In this document: positions 1-7,229 of the stretch, piece by piece
How positions within the stretch are numbered: the first letter of the stretch is position 1
How the letters are laid out: each line of letters opens with the position of its first letter
Assembly (NCBI GenBank): GCA_002840355.1
Contig: PHAL01000009.1
Location: 1-64,000 of the forward strand
Source: Elusimicrobia bacterium HGW-Elusimicrobia-3
GTDB taxonomy: Bacteria > Elusimicrobiota > Elusimicrobia > Elusimicrobiales > UBA9959
Reading direction: 5' to 3'
Length of the DNA: 64,000 bases
Program-made: the position numbers and the translations under genes
The notes under the pieces: generated by a model
What the model saw: only the letters and a program-made list of their open reading frames with translations
Database searches by the model: none
Told to the model about the DNA's origin: nothing

Positions 1-1
1 G

Positions 2-487
2 GACCGCGACGCCAGCGGCCTGATCATGTTCGCGCGCACGCCGGAGGCGCACCGCTACTACTCGGGCCTGTTCGAGACCCGCGAGGTGGAGAAGCACTAC
101 CTCGTGGTCGCCGAGGGGAAGGTGGCGGAGAAGCGCGGCGAGATCGACAAGCCGCTCAAAGAGCGCGGCTCGGGGCGCGTCTCGGTGGCTTTCGACGGCA
201 AGGCCTCGGTCACGCGCTACGAGGTGCTGGAGCGGCACAAGACCGCGACCATTCTCGACGTGTCCATCGCCACGGGGCGGCGGCACCAGATCCGGGCGCA
301 TCTCTATTCCATCGGCAACCCCGTGCTGGGCGACAAGCTCTACGGCGAGGCCGCCAAGCAGGCCAAATACCCGCGGCTGATGCTGCACGCCTGGCGGCTG
401 CGGTTCAACGACATGCACACCGGCAAGCCGGTGCGGCTGGAGGCCGACCCGCCGAGGGATTTCATGGGCGTGCTGAAGGTGATATAA
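2..487 (+). CDS. RluA-family pseudouridine synthase, C-terminal part (5' truncated by window)
   Basis: Isomerises uridine to pseudouridine in rRNA or tRNA. The frame is open from the first bases of the window, where it reads DRDASGLIMF; this is the end of the family's HRLDxxTSGL motif, so the first Asp seen should be the catalytic residue and the true start lies before the window. Downstream family features are visible: the KHYLVVAEG strand, the RRHQIRAHL motif and a GDKLYG segment. Only the catalytic C-terminal portion can be seen, so I cannot say whether an S4 RNA-binding domain precedes it, nor which RNA site is modified. A hairpin terminator follows the stop codon. The ORF-track start at base 26 is an internal Met. 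Confidence 0.9.
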   Translation, partial: DRDASGLIMFARTPEAHRYYSGLFETREVEKHYLVVAEGKVAEKRGEIDKPLKERGSGRVSVAFDGKASVTRYEVLERHKTATILDVSIATGRRHQIRAHLYSIGNPVLGDKLYGEAAKQAKYPRLMLHAWRLRFNDMHTGKPVRLEADPPRDFMGVLKVI

Positions 488-511
488 TAATCTCCTGTAC
501 CGCTCACGCTT

Positions 512-537
512 AAGGCATCCGCAAGGGTGCCTTTTTG
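512..537 (+). terminator. Rho-independent terminator after the pseudouridine synthase gene
   Basis: A 9-bp stem (AAGGCATCC / GGGTGCCTT, one G-T wobble) with a GCAA tetraloop is followed by a T run. It sits between the RluA-type stop codon and the thioredoxin-fold gene. Confidence 0.8.
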
Positions 538-610
538 CTTGGCGGCGCCGGGTGAAACTTTTTCGGGGCCGGGCGCATCTTATGTTGCTGCGGTGAGAAG
601 GAGGGAAAGT

Positions 611-1252
611 ATGACATTCATGGACCAGCAGACCGCGGACGAAGTCAAAAAGCGACTGGCCGAATTGCCGGCCGAGGTGAAGATCCTTTATTTCAAGGAG
701 GCGCTGCTCTGCCAGACCTGCGGCCCCGCCGAGGACTTTTACAAGGAACTGGTAACGCTGTCGGACAAGGTCAAACTGGAAGTCTATAACCGGGTGACCG
801 ACACGGAGAAAGCCGCGGCCTACGGCATAACGCTCAGCCCCGCCGCCGTCATAGAGGGGCCCCGCGGCGCGCGGGTGCGCTTCTACGGCATCCCGGCGGG
901 CTACGAGTTCGTCTCGCTGCTCGAGGCGCTGAAGAATTCGGCCGCCCCCGGAACCGACCTGCAGCCCGAGACCGTGCAGGCGCTCGCCGGCGTGGCCAAG
1001 CCCGTGAACATCAAGGTGTTCGTCACGCCCACCTGCCCCTACTGCCCTTCGGCGGTGGTGCTGGCGCACAAGTTCGCCGTGCAGTCGCCGCAGATAACGG
1101 CCGAGATGGTGGAGGCCGGAGAGTTCCAGGAACTGGCGGCTAAATACGAGGTGGCGGGCGTGCCGCAGTTGGTCTTTAACGAGAAGGTCAGCCTGGTCGG
1201 CGCGCAGCCCGAGTCGGCCATGCTCAAAGCCGTGCTCGAAGCGGCCGTTTAA
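611..1252 (+). CDS. Tandem thioredoxin-fold protein with two CxxC sites (protein disulfide oxidoreductase-like)
   Basis: About 213 residues with two thioredoxin-like halves. The first has the CQTC site near residue 37, the second CPYC near residue 145 followed by a cis-Pro type GVPQLVF segment near residue 185. This is the layout of the PDO / glutaredoxin-like domain family, which catalyses thiol-disulfide exchange in the cytoplasm; no signal peptide is seen. I chose the ATG at 611 rather than the ORF-track start at 527, because AAGGAGGG lies 5 bases upstream of 611 and the 527 start would overlap the terminator. A DUF2892 membrane protein gene follows 14 bases downstream and is probably co-transcribed. 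The physiological electron donor (for example a thioredoxin reductase) is not in the window. Confidence 0.85.
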   Translation: MTFMDQQTADEVKKRLAELPAEVKILYFKEALLCQTCGPAEDFYKELVTLSDKVKLEVYNRVTDTEKAAAYGITLSPAAVIEGPRGARVRFYGIPAGYEFVSLLEALKNSAAPGTDLQPETVQALAGVAKPVNIKVFVTPTCPYCPSAVVLAHKFAVQSPQITAEMVEAGEFQELAAKYEVAGVPQLVFNEKVSLVGAQPESAMLKAVLEAAV

Positions 1253-1266
1253 TTTCAGGAGGGAAT

Positions 1267-1473
1267 ATGATAACCAAGAACGTAGGTAATTTCGACAGGG
1301 TGGTCAGGATGGTGGCCGGCGCGTCGCTGGTTTTCGCCGCTTACATCACCGGCGGCATAGCGGCCTACATACTGGCCGCGGTCGGCGTGGTGGCTTTCAT
1401 CACCGGCCTGGTAGGCTGGTGCGGCGTCTACACGCTGCTGGGCATCAATACCTGCACCGTGGACAAGCCGTAG
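1267..1473 (+). CDS. DUF2892 (YgaP-like) small inner-membrane protein
   Basis: A 68-residue protein with two hydrophobic segments (about residues 14-34 and 38-56) and the family's N-terminal pattern of NVGNFDRVVRMVAG. DUF2892 proteins are small membrane proteins often found beside or fused to rhodanese or thiol-redox proteins, and here the gene follows a double-CxxC oxidoreductase with GGAGGG just before its ATG. Two Cys residues lie near the C-terminus (WCGVYTLLGINTC). Function is not established for the family; a link to sulfur or thiol metabolism is inferred from context only. Confidence 0.75.
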   Translation: MITKNVGNFDRVVRMVAGASLVFAAYITGGIAAYILAAVGVVAFITGLVGWCGVYTLLGINTCTVDKP

Positions 1474-1489
1474 TCAGGAGCCTTTCCGG

Positions 1490-2410
1490 CTACCGCCCGG
1501 CCAGTTCTATAACAGCGGCCGCTTCGGCCCCGCCCGATAGATAAGTGACGCTTATCCGTTGGCCGGGGCTGAATTTCTTCAGCTCCTCCGAATACGAGCG
1601 CAGGTCCTTTACGGGCTTGCCTTCCAATTGTATTATCACGTCGCCGGGCTTCAGCCCCGCCTTGTCTAGCGGCGAGCCCGGCGTGATGTCCTGGGCCCGC
1701 ACGCCCTCGCCCGGGAAGGCGAAGTCGGGCACCAGCCCTGTGGACGCCCTGCGCGGCGCGGCGGCGGCGGGCGCGGCCCCGGCCCCGGCGGGCGCTGTCC
1801 CGGCCGGCCGGGTGATGAACTCCGCGTCGCCGGCCAGGTAATCGGCTACTTCGCGGGCGAACTCGGCGGTCTTCACCAGGCCGCGGGCGTCTATCTTGTC
1901 GCTGGTATCTGAACTCTTGTGGTAATCCTCGTGCGGCCCGCTGAAGAACTGCAGCGCGGGCACGCCCGCCTCTATGAAGCTGGCCTGATCGCTGGAGTCC
2001 AGGTCCGCGGCCGGGGCGTAGTCGTGCCCGGTGACGAAACCGGCGCCGCGCAGTATGTGTACCCACTTGTCCGAAGACCCCGAGCCCAGCGCCAGGATCC
2101 TGCCCGCGCCCAGCCGGCCGACGGTGTCGAAGTTCAGGGCGGCGTTGATCTTCTCCTTCACGCCGGCGGGCAGGGCCGCGACGAAGGCTTTAGACCCCTG
2201 CCGGCCCGCTTCCTCGCCGTCGAAAGCGGCGAAGACTACGGAGCGGGCGGGGGGATGGGCGGCATAGTGGCGCGCCAGTTCCAGCAGCAGCGCCGCGCCG
2301 GAGGCGTTGTCGTCTGCGCCGGGGAAGGTGTCTCCGTCCGCCTGCGGCAGGTGGTCGTAATGGGCGCAGAGCAGCAGGTATTCTTCGGGCCGCGAGGTTC
2401 CTTTTATCAT
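1490..2410 (-). CDS. M28-family zinc aminopeptidase with C-terminal PDZ domain (5' end unresolved)
   Basis: The metal-binding motifs of M28 peptidases are visible: CAHYDHL, GADDNASG, FDGEEAG and the late HEDYHKSSDT. After an Ala/Pro-rich linker, a PDZ domain (PGSPLDKAGLKPGDVIIQLEG) occupies the last ~85 residues. The ATG at 2410 falls inside the peptidase fold: in-frame sequence upstream, with no stop, reads RAGDYITAAFKKAGLKPFAG and then NIVG, typical of the region before the first metal ligand in this family. No ATG, GTG or TTG exists in this frame for at least the next 180 bases. The upstream M1 gene ends in another frame within this stretch, so the two look like one M1-M28 gene broken by a -1 shift, or two genes with a non-canonical start. 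See findings. Confidence 0.8.
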   Translation of the reverse strand: MIKGTSRPEEYLLLCAHYDHLPQADGDTFPGADDNASGAALLLELARHYAAHPPARSVVFAAFDGEEAGRQGSKAFVAALPAGVKEKINAALNFDTVGRLGAGRILALGSGSSDKWVHILRGAGFVTGHDYAPAADLDSSDQASFIEAGVPALQFFSGPHEDYHKSSDTSDKIDARGLVKTAEFAREVADYLAGDAEFITRPAGTAPAGAGAAPAAAAPRRASTGLVPDFAFPGEGVRAQDITPGSPLDKAGLKPGDVIIQLEGKPVKDLRSYSEELKKFSPGQRISVTYLSGGAEAAAVIELAGR

Positions 2411-2496
2411 CCCGACTATGTTCTGCCGGCCGGGGGCCCCGGCGCGCAGGGAGGAACCGGCGAAAGGCTTCAGCCCGGCTTTTTTGAAAGCGGCGG

Positions 2497-4674
2497 TTAT
2501 ATAGTCGCCGGCCCGCTTGCCGAGAAGACCGACGGCAGCCAGGCCAGCGGCGCGCGGACGGGGTAGGCGCGGACGGCCGGGGCCTTGTTGCCCAGAGAGG
2601 CGGCCAGCGGCGAGGAGGAGACGGTCCAGATCCCCGAGGCCACCGAGGTCATGTCGCGGTCGAACACCAGCCAGGAATATTTGCCGTAATGCGGCAGCTT
2701 GGCGGCCAGCAGGCGCAGTTTGTCGGTATTGCCGGAGACCACCAGCGCGCCGGAGCGCGCGGGATCGGCCGGGTTATAGGCCGCGAACACGAAGGTGTGC
2801 CCGTCGCGGGGGAAGCGCCTGCCGTCGAGCGTGACGGTGTCCAGGCCGAAGGCCGCCCCGTAGGCGGCCAGGTCCTCCTCGAAATCCCTGGCCAGCAGAT
2901 TCTCCGCCCCGAAGACCCAGTAGGAGTCTCCGGCGGGCGGGGCAGAGACCGTCAGGTCGTCGTAGACCCGCGGCAGGTTGGCCTTGTCCTTGGTCCAGAC
3001 TTCCGCCAGGCCGCGCCAGGGGTCGCCCGCGCCGCCGGCCGGCACGATGATGGCGGGCCTGGAGGCTCCCAGCAGCCGCGACAAGGTGGGAGGGGTTTCC
3101 AGCGGGCTCAGGCGCCGGAACAGGTCGAACTCCGGGTCTATCTCCAGCCGCAGCGGGCGCGCGGCCGACGGGTAATGATAGGTTTCCGTCTTCTTGGTCA
3201 TCGGCAGGCGCTTGAGCCTGGGCGCGTCCAAACCTTCCAGGAAAAAGGCGGCCGGCACTTCCAGCTCGTAGGCCGGGCCTGGCTGGAGCTGCTCCAGCGT
3301 GAATTCCAGCTCGTAGCCCTCGAGGCCGCGGGCAAGCTTAACGTTCTTCAGGCGCAGGTCGGGGGCCCCGGCCCGCCCGGTCCATTGGTCGAAGTAGGGC
3401 TTGAGGCGCCCCGGCCCGGTGACCCGCTCGAAGGCGGCGCGCAGGTCTTCAAAAGAGGCCGTGCGGAACTTGTTGGCGGCGTAGAGATCGCGCAGGCCGC
3501 GGGCGAAGCCCTGGTCGCCGAGCGCGCCCCGCAGCATGTGGTAGACCATCATCATCTTGCCGTAGCCAACGGCCTCGGAGGCCGACGAGTGGCGCGAGCG
3601 GAATTCCGTCAGCGGGAAGTCGGCGCCCCCGGAGACGTAATCGGAATACTTCTGCAGCGCCGCCATGCGGTAGTCGCGGCCCTTGCCGCGGTTCTCGGCT
3701 ATCAGGTAGTCGGCCAGGTACGCGGTGAGGCCCTCGCACCAGTTGCCCGACGGGTAATCCACGAACACGCCGTTGCCCCACCAGTTGTGCAGGATCTCGT
3801 GCGGGTAGGACGAATTGAGGATGAAAGGCAGGCGTATCACCTTGCTGCCCAGCAGCGTGAAGGACGGCATGCCGTAGCCGGTGTCCCAGAAATTCTCTAC
3901 CAGCGCGAACTTGCCGTACGGGTAGCGGCCGAGCAGCTCCGAATAGAACTTTATGTATTTGGCGGTGGCGTCGAGGTATCGCCCCGCCAGCGCGGGGTCC
4001 GGCCGCAGCAGGAAGGCCGCGTAGGTCAGCCCGCCTTCGCGCCGCTCGTACTCGGCGTACCGGCCGCAGACCAGGGTGATCTCGTCCTGCGGCGCGCCGG
4101 TCTCCCACACCTCCAGGTTCCTGCCGCCGCGCGCGGAGCGGCGTTTGCGGTCGCCGCCGGCTACCGAGGCGTAGGGCGCGGGCAGGGAGGTCTCCAGGCG
4201 GTAGGAGACCATCCGGCCGGGGAAATGCGGATACCAGCCGGAGGCTCCCGAGAGATAGCAGCCGTCGGGCGAGATGATGCCGGGGGTTTCCGAGAAGCTG
4301 CGCGCGTACTCCTGCGCCTGTTCGCCGGGAGCGTGGGCTATGCGGCCGCCGTAGTTCAGCGTAAAAGAGCGCGCCGGCCTGGCCAGGCGCAGGCGGTAGG
4401 CGGCTTCCACGCCGCCGGCGGAGGAATTGATGCCGTACCGGGCCGCGGCGTCTCCGGGCAGCTCCTCCACCGTGCCGCCGGGAGAAGCGGGGTTCAGGCC
4501 TTTGTGCAGGGTGAAGACGAATTCGGCGGCGGCGGCCGGGAAGGTCACCCTGTCCGAAGCCTTTATCAGTCCGTCCGCCGGAGAGATCTCGGCCCTGAGG
4601 TCGTGGCGGACGGCTTCGGCCGCGGCCGCGGGGGCCGCGAGGAGGAATAGGCAGGCGGGGAGGAAAAATTTCAT
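2497..4674 (-). CDS. Secreted M1-family metallopeptidase (aminopeptidase N-like)
   Basis: A 725-residue protein with an N-terminal signal peptide (MKFFLPACLFLLAAPAAAAEA). The gluzincin zinc site is clear: HEILHNWWGN followed by the third-ligand segment WCEGLTAY, together with an upstream Tyr/Gly-rich substrate segment. N-terminal beta-rich domain spans roughly residues 20-210, catalytic domain 210-450, and a further domain about 520-700. It should release N-terminal amino acids from peptides outside the cytoplasm. The C-terminal 20 residues run into sequence that, one base shifted, encodes the start of an M28 domain, suggesting the natural product may be an M1-M28 fusion. The start is preceded by TATAGT 12 bases upstream and no Shine-Dalgarno, consistent with a nearly leaderless transcript. 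Confidence 0.88.
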   Translation of the reverse strand: MKFFLPACLFLLAAPAAAAEAVRHDLRAEISPADGLIKASDRVTFPAAAAEFVFTLHKGLNPASPGGTVEELPGDAAARYGINSSAGGVEAAYRLRLARPARSFTLNYGGRIAHAPGEQAQEYARSFSETPGIISPDGCYLSGASGWYPHFPGRMVSYRLETSLPAPYASVAGGDRKRRSARGGRNLEVWETGAPQDEITLVCGRYAEYERREGGLTYAAFLLRPDPALAGRYLDATAKYIKFYSELLGRYPYGKFALVENFWDTGYGMPSFTLLGSKVIRLPFILNSSYPHEILHNWWGNGVFVDYPSGNWCEGLTAYLADYLIAENRGKGRDYRMAALQKYSDYVSGGADFPLTEFRSRHSSASEAVGYGKMMMVYHMLRGALGDQGFARGLRDLYAANKFRTASFEDLRAAFERVTGPGRLKPYFDQWTGRAGAPDLRLKNVKLARGLEGYELEFTLEQLQPGPAYELEVPAAFFLEGLDAPRLKRLPMTKKTETYHYPSAARPLRLEIDPEFDLFRRLSPLETPPTLSRLLGASRPAIIVPAGGAGDPWRGLAEVWTKDKANLPRVYDDLTVSAPPAGDSYWVFGAENLLARDFEEDLAAYGAAFGLDTVTLDGRRFPRDGHTFVFAAYNPADPARSGALVVSGNTDKLRLLAAKLPHYGKYSWLVFDRDMTSVASGIWTVSSSPLAASLGNKAPAVRAYPVRAPLAWLPSVFSASGPATI

Positions 4675-4682
4675 ATGTAAGG

Positions 4683-4697
4683 ATATACTATAATTTT
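4683..4697 (-). promoter_or_regulatory. -10 element upstream of M1 peptidase gene
   Basis: On the minus strand the sequence ATTATAGTATATCC lies just before the ATG. A TATAGT -10 box would put the transcript start about 5 bases before the start codon. No convincing -35 box is seen. Confidence 0.4.
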
Positions 4698-4750
4698 CGT
4701 GTAAGGGCGAGAAACGACGCGCACACCGCCCGTCCGGCCTCGCCGCCGGG

Positions 4751-4762
4751 ATTTTGTAGAAT
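4751..4762 (+). promoter_or_regulatory. -10 element (TTTTGTAGAAT) upstream of deoB-like gene
   Basis: TTTTGTAGAAT precedes the GAGGAG Shine-Dalgarno and the ATG at 4779. The same TTTGTAnAAT pattern recurs before other genes in the window. Confidence 0.45.
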
Positions 4763-4778
4763 AGCGCGAGGAGAAAAT

Positions 4779-6002
4779 ATGAAACAACAGAAAACCGCCC
4801 TTTTGCTGGTCATAGACGCCGTCGGCCTGTCCACGCTGGAGTACCTGCTGTCCAAGTATCCCGGCAAGGTGAAATTGCCCAACCTCAGCCGGCTCGGGCT
4901 CGGCGAAATACTGCTGCCTGAATTCAGGGGTCGCCTGGGCAAGTCCGCCGGCAAAGCCTACGCGGCCCGCGTGGACCAGGTCTCGGCCACCGCCGACAGC
5001 CTGGTAGGCCACCGCGAGATGATGGGCGTGGTGGACCACCGCACCTACGACCTCTTCGAAGACGGCTTCGACCGCAAGTACCTGGCCGCGCTGGAGAAGC
5101 GCATCGGCCGCAAGACCTTCTTCAACAAGATGGCGGGCGGCCTGGAGGCCATAGAGCTCAACGCCGTCGAGCATGAGCGCACCGGCAAGCCGATCGCCTA
5201 CGCCAGCAAATGCGACCCGCTGATACAGCTGGCCATGAACGAGGCCGTGATCCCCGTGCACGAGCAGCACAAGATCGCCGACATCGCCTTCGCGCTGGCC
5301 ATGGAGATGGGCATCCCGATCACCCGCGCCATCGCCCGCTCCTATATCCGCAACTCCGCCGGCGAGATCATCCGCACCTCCAACCGCCACGACGCCGTGC
5401 TGCCGATAGGCCAGGACACGCTGGTGGACGTGCTGCACGACAACTGCGTCTGGACGGTGGCCGTGGGCAAGACCAGCGACCTGGTCAATACCGCCTACCA
5501 CGCCAAGGTCAAGCTCAACAAGGAGGTCTACCTGGACCCCGCGCTGGGCCTGCGCTTCGTGCACCCGAAGAAAAAGGACACCAACCCCTTCTCCATCCAG
5601 GGCACGATCAACGCGCTGCGCGCCGCGCACGCCGTCTACCGCCCCAAAGGCACCTTCATCTTCACCAACCTCGTAGACACGGACAGCGTCTACGGGCATA
5701 CCCGCGAGGTGGAGGGGGCGATAAAGTCGCTCGAGGAGATAGACCGCACCCTGCCGCTGATAGAGCGGCACCTGGAGAAGGGCGACCTGCTGGGCATCAC
5801 CGCCGACCACGGCATGGTGCACCGCGAGGATTACGGCTACCACAACAACGAGCCGCTGCCCTTCATCGCCTGGCGCAAGGGTTTCGACGGCCGGCTGGGC
5901 GGCTTGAAGACGGGCCTGCTGCCCGGCCTTACCGACATCGGCAGCGTGTTCGCGCAGTACTTCGGCCTGCACGCCGAGTACAAGAAGATCGTCAAGAAGT
6001 AG
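4779..6002 (+). CDS. deoB: Phosphopentomutase-like metalloenzyme of the alkaline phosphatase superfamily
   Basis: A 407-residue cytoplasmic protein. DeoB interconverts (deoxy)ribose 1- and 5-phosphate in nucleoside salvage. Superfamily metal-site segments are present: LLLVIDAVGL at the N-terminus, TNLVDTDSVYGHTR around residue 300 and ITADHGMVH around residue 340, plus DSLVGHREMMG near residue 75. That last motif corresponds to the DTxTGHWEMMG of canonical DeoB, but reads DSLVGH, so the phosphorylated residue would be Ser or displaced. Length matches DeoB. Because of this divergence a related phosphomutase with another substrate cannot be excluded. The start has GAGGAG upstream; a strong bidirectional terminator follows. 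An adenine deaminase gene lies elsewhere in the window, fitting nucleoside salvage. Confidence 0.7.
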   Translation: MKQQKTALLLVIDAVGLSTLEYLLSKYPGKVKLPNLSRLGLGEILLPEFRGRLGKSAGKAYAARVDQVSATADSLVGHREMMGVVDHRTYDLFEDGFDRKYLAALEKRIGRKTFFNKMAGGLEAIELNAVEHERTGKPIAYASKCDPLIQLAMNEAVIPVHEQHKIADIAFALAMEMGIPITRAIARSYIRNSAGEIIRTSNRHDAVLPIGQDTLVDVLHDNCVWTVAVGKTSDLVNTAYHAKVKLNKEVYLDPALGLRFVHPKKKDTNPFSIQGTINALRAAHAVYRPKGTFIFTNLVDTDSVYGHTREVEGAIKSLEEIDRTLPLIERHLEKGDLLGITADHGMVHREDYGYHNNEPLPFIAWRKGFDGRLGGLKTGLLPGLTDIGSVFAQYFGLHAEYKKIVKK

Positions 6003-6019
6003 GCGCGGAGCCGTAAATA

Positions 6020-6050
6020 AAAAAGACCGGGCCGGCCCGGTCTTTTTTTT
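6020..6050. terminator. Bidirectional terminator between deoB-like and glycoside hydrolase genes
   Basis: The perfect stem AAAAGACCGGGC / GCCCGGTCTTTT has A runs and T runs on both sides, so it can serve the two convergent genes that flank it. Confidence 0.88.
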
Positions 6051-6064
6051 GTGTTGCCGCCCGC

Positions 6065-7189
6065 CTAGTGCTTGTATTCGGCGTCGACGAAGGCGCGGTA
6101 GGACTGCGGGGTCAGCGCGGCCCAGGTATACTTGTTGGAGGGATTCCACAGTACCCAGCTCTCCAGGTGGTTGAAGCGCGTTGCCATGATCTGCGCGCGA
6201 ACCTCGGGGGCGCCGTAGGGCCAGCCCAGCGAGAAGTCCTGCAGGTAGGGGCGCAGCTTGGCGTAGTCCCTGCCCATGCGGCCCATGGCGTCCTTGAGGC
6301 CGCGGTTGATCACCTTGAAGGGGCTGGCGTTGGGGTGCTTGAGGTTGTACTCGCCCGGGTTGTAATGCGACGGGTACATCATGGGGTAGACGTAGTCGGA
6401 GCCGGCGGCCAGGACTTCGATGTCCTGGCCGATACCCATGTCGTCCTTGACCGTTGTGGTAAGGCCGAACACGTCCACCGAGATCTTGACCTTGTAGGGG
6501 GCCAGGCGCTTGCGCGCGTAAACCAGGAAGTCGCGCAGGTTGTTTATCGAATTCTGCCTGTTATGCGGTTTGGAGTAGCGGCACAGCGAGGTGTTGCCCT
6601 CGGAGGGGTAGCGAATATAGTCGAACTGTATCTCCCCGAAGCCCAACTTGGCGCAGCGCTCGGCGATGTCGAGCGTGTAGTCCCAGACCTCGCGGCTGTA
6701 GGGGTCTATCCAGGTGGCCCCGTTGTTGCTGCGCCACAGGCCGCCGCCGGGCGTGCGCACGGCCAGGTCCGGGCGCGCCTTGGGCAGCACCTTGTCCTTG
6801 AACACCACTATGCGCGCCACCGGCATGATGCCGGCGTCCTTGAAATCCTTCAGCATCTCCTCCGGCCTGGGGATGGCGGCCTGGTAGGAGCCGAACTTGT
6901 GCGCTTTCTCCACGCCGGGGATGTAGACCTTGCCGTCGGTCTCCTTGATGGCGATGACTACCGTGTTGATGACCGAAGCCGAGATCTTCTTTATCATTTC
7001 CTTGCGCAGCCTGGCCGAGCCGGCGCCCCAGGAGGTCAGGTGTATGCCGCGCACCCTGGGCTGTTCCAGCACCAATTCGCGGATAGCGGTAGTGGAGAGC
7101 CGTACCTGGGCCGCGGCGGTGGAGACGGGCGAGGCGGCGCCTGCGAGGGGGGAGGAAGCGAGAAGCAGAGAAAGCGCTGTATAGAGCAT
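6065..7189 (-). CDS. Secreted putative glycoside hydrolase, DUF4015 family
   Basis: A 374-residue protein with a signal peptide (about residues 1-19). From residue 45 on it matches the pattern of the DUF4015 putative glycosidase family, a TIM-barrel related to GH-L families: RGIHLTSWGAG at the start, the FGEIQFDYIRYPSEG strand (candidate catalytic Asp), SVDVFGLTTT, and the VYPMMYPSHY strand. The substrate is unknown. It is divergently oriented from a pullulanase gene and may share its regulatory region. Upstream, TAAAAT lies 8 bases before the ATG without a Shine-Dalgarno, so the transcript may be leaderless. Confidence 0.82.
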   Translation of the reverse strand: MLYTALSLLLASSPLAGAASPVSTAAAQVRLSTTAIRELVLEQPRVRGIHLTSWGAGSARLRKEMIKKISASVINTVVIAIKETDGKVYIPGVEKAHKFGSYQAAIPRPEEMLKDFKDAGIMPVARIVVFKDKVLPKARPDLAVRTPGGGLWRSNNGATWIDPYSREVWDYTLDIAERCAKLGFGEIQFDYIRYPSEGNTSLCRYSKPHNRQNSINNLRDFLVYARKRLAPYKVKISVDVFGLTTTVKDDMGIGQDIEVLAAGSDYVYPMMYPSHYNPGEYNLKHPNASPFKVINRGLKDAMGRMGRDYAKLRPYLQDFSLGWPYGAPEVRAQIMATRFNHLESWVLWNPSNKYTWAALTPQSYRAFVDAEYKH

Positions 7190-7197
7190 AGGCTTAT

Positions 7198-7215
7198 ATT
7201 TTACAATTTACTGAG
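7198..7215. promoter_or_regulatory. Overlapping divergent -10 elements
   Basis: The short A/T-rich stretch ATTTTACAATTTA gives TACAAT on the plus strand (for the pullulanase gene) and TTGTAAAAT on the minus strand (for the DUF4015 gene). The two promoters overlap, so the genes are probably controlled together or exclude one another. Confidence 0.4.
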
Positions 7216-7229
7216 ATAAAGGGGATGCC

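Noticed and set aside
2689-4650. 653-residue plus-strand ORF opposite the M1 gene
   Set aside because: Antisense shadow in high-GC sequence: Gly/Arg/Val-rich, no family motif, and the minus strand carries a full M1 zinc site.
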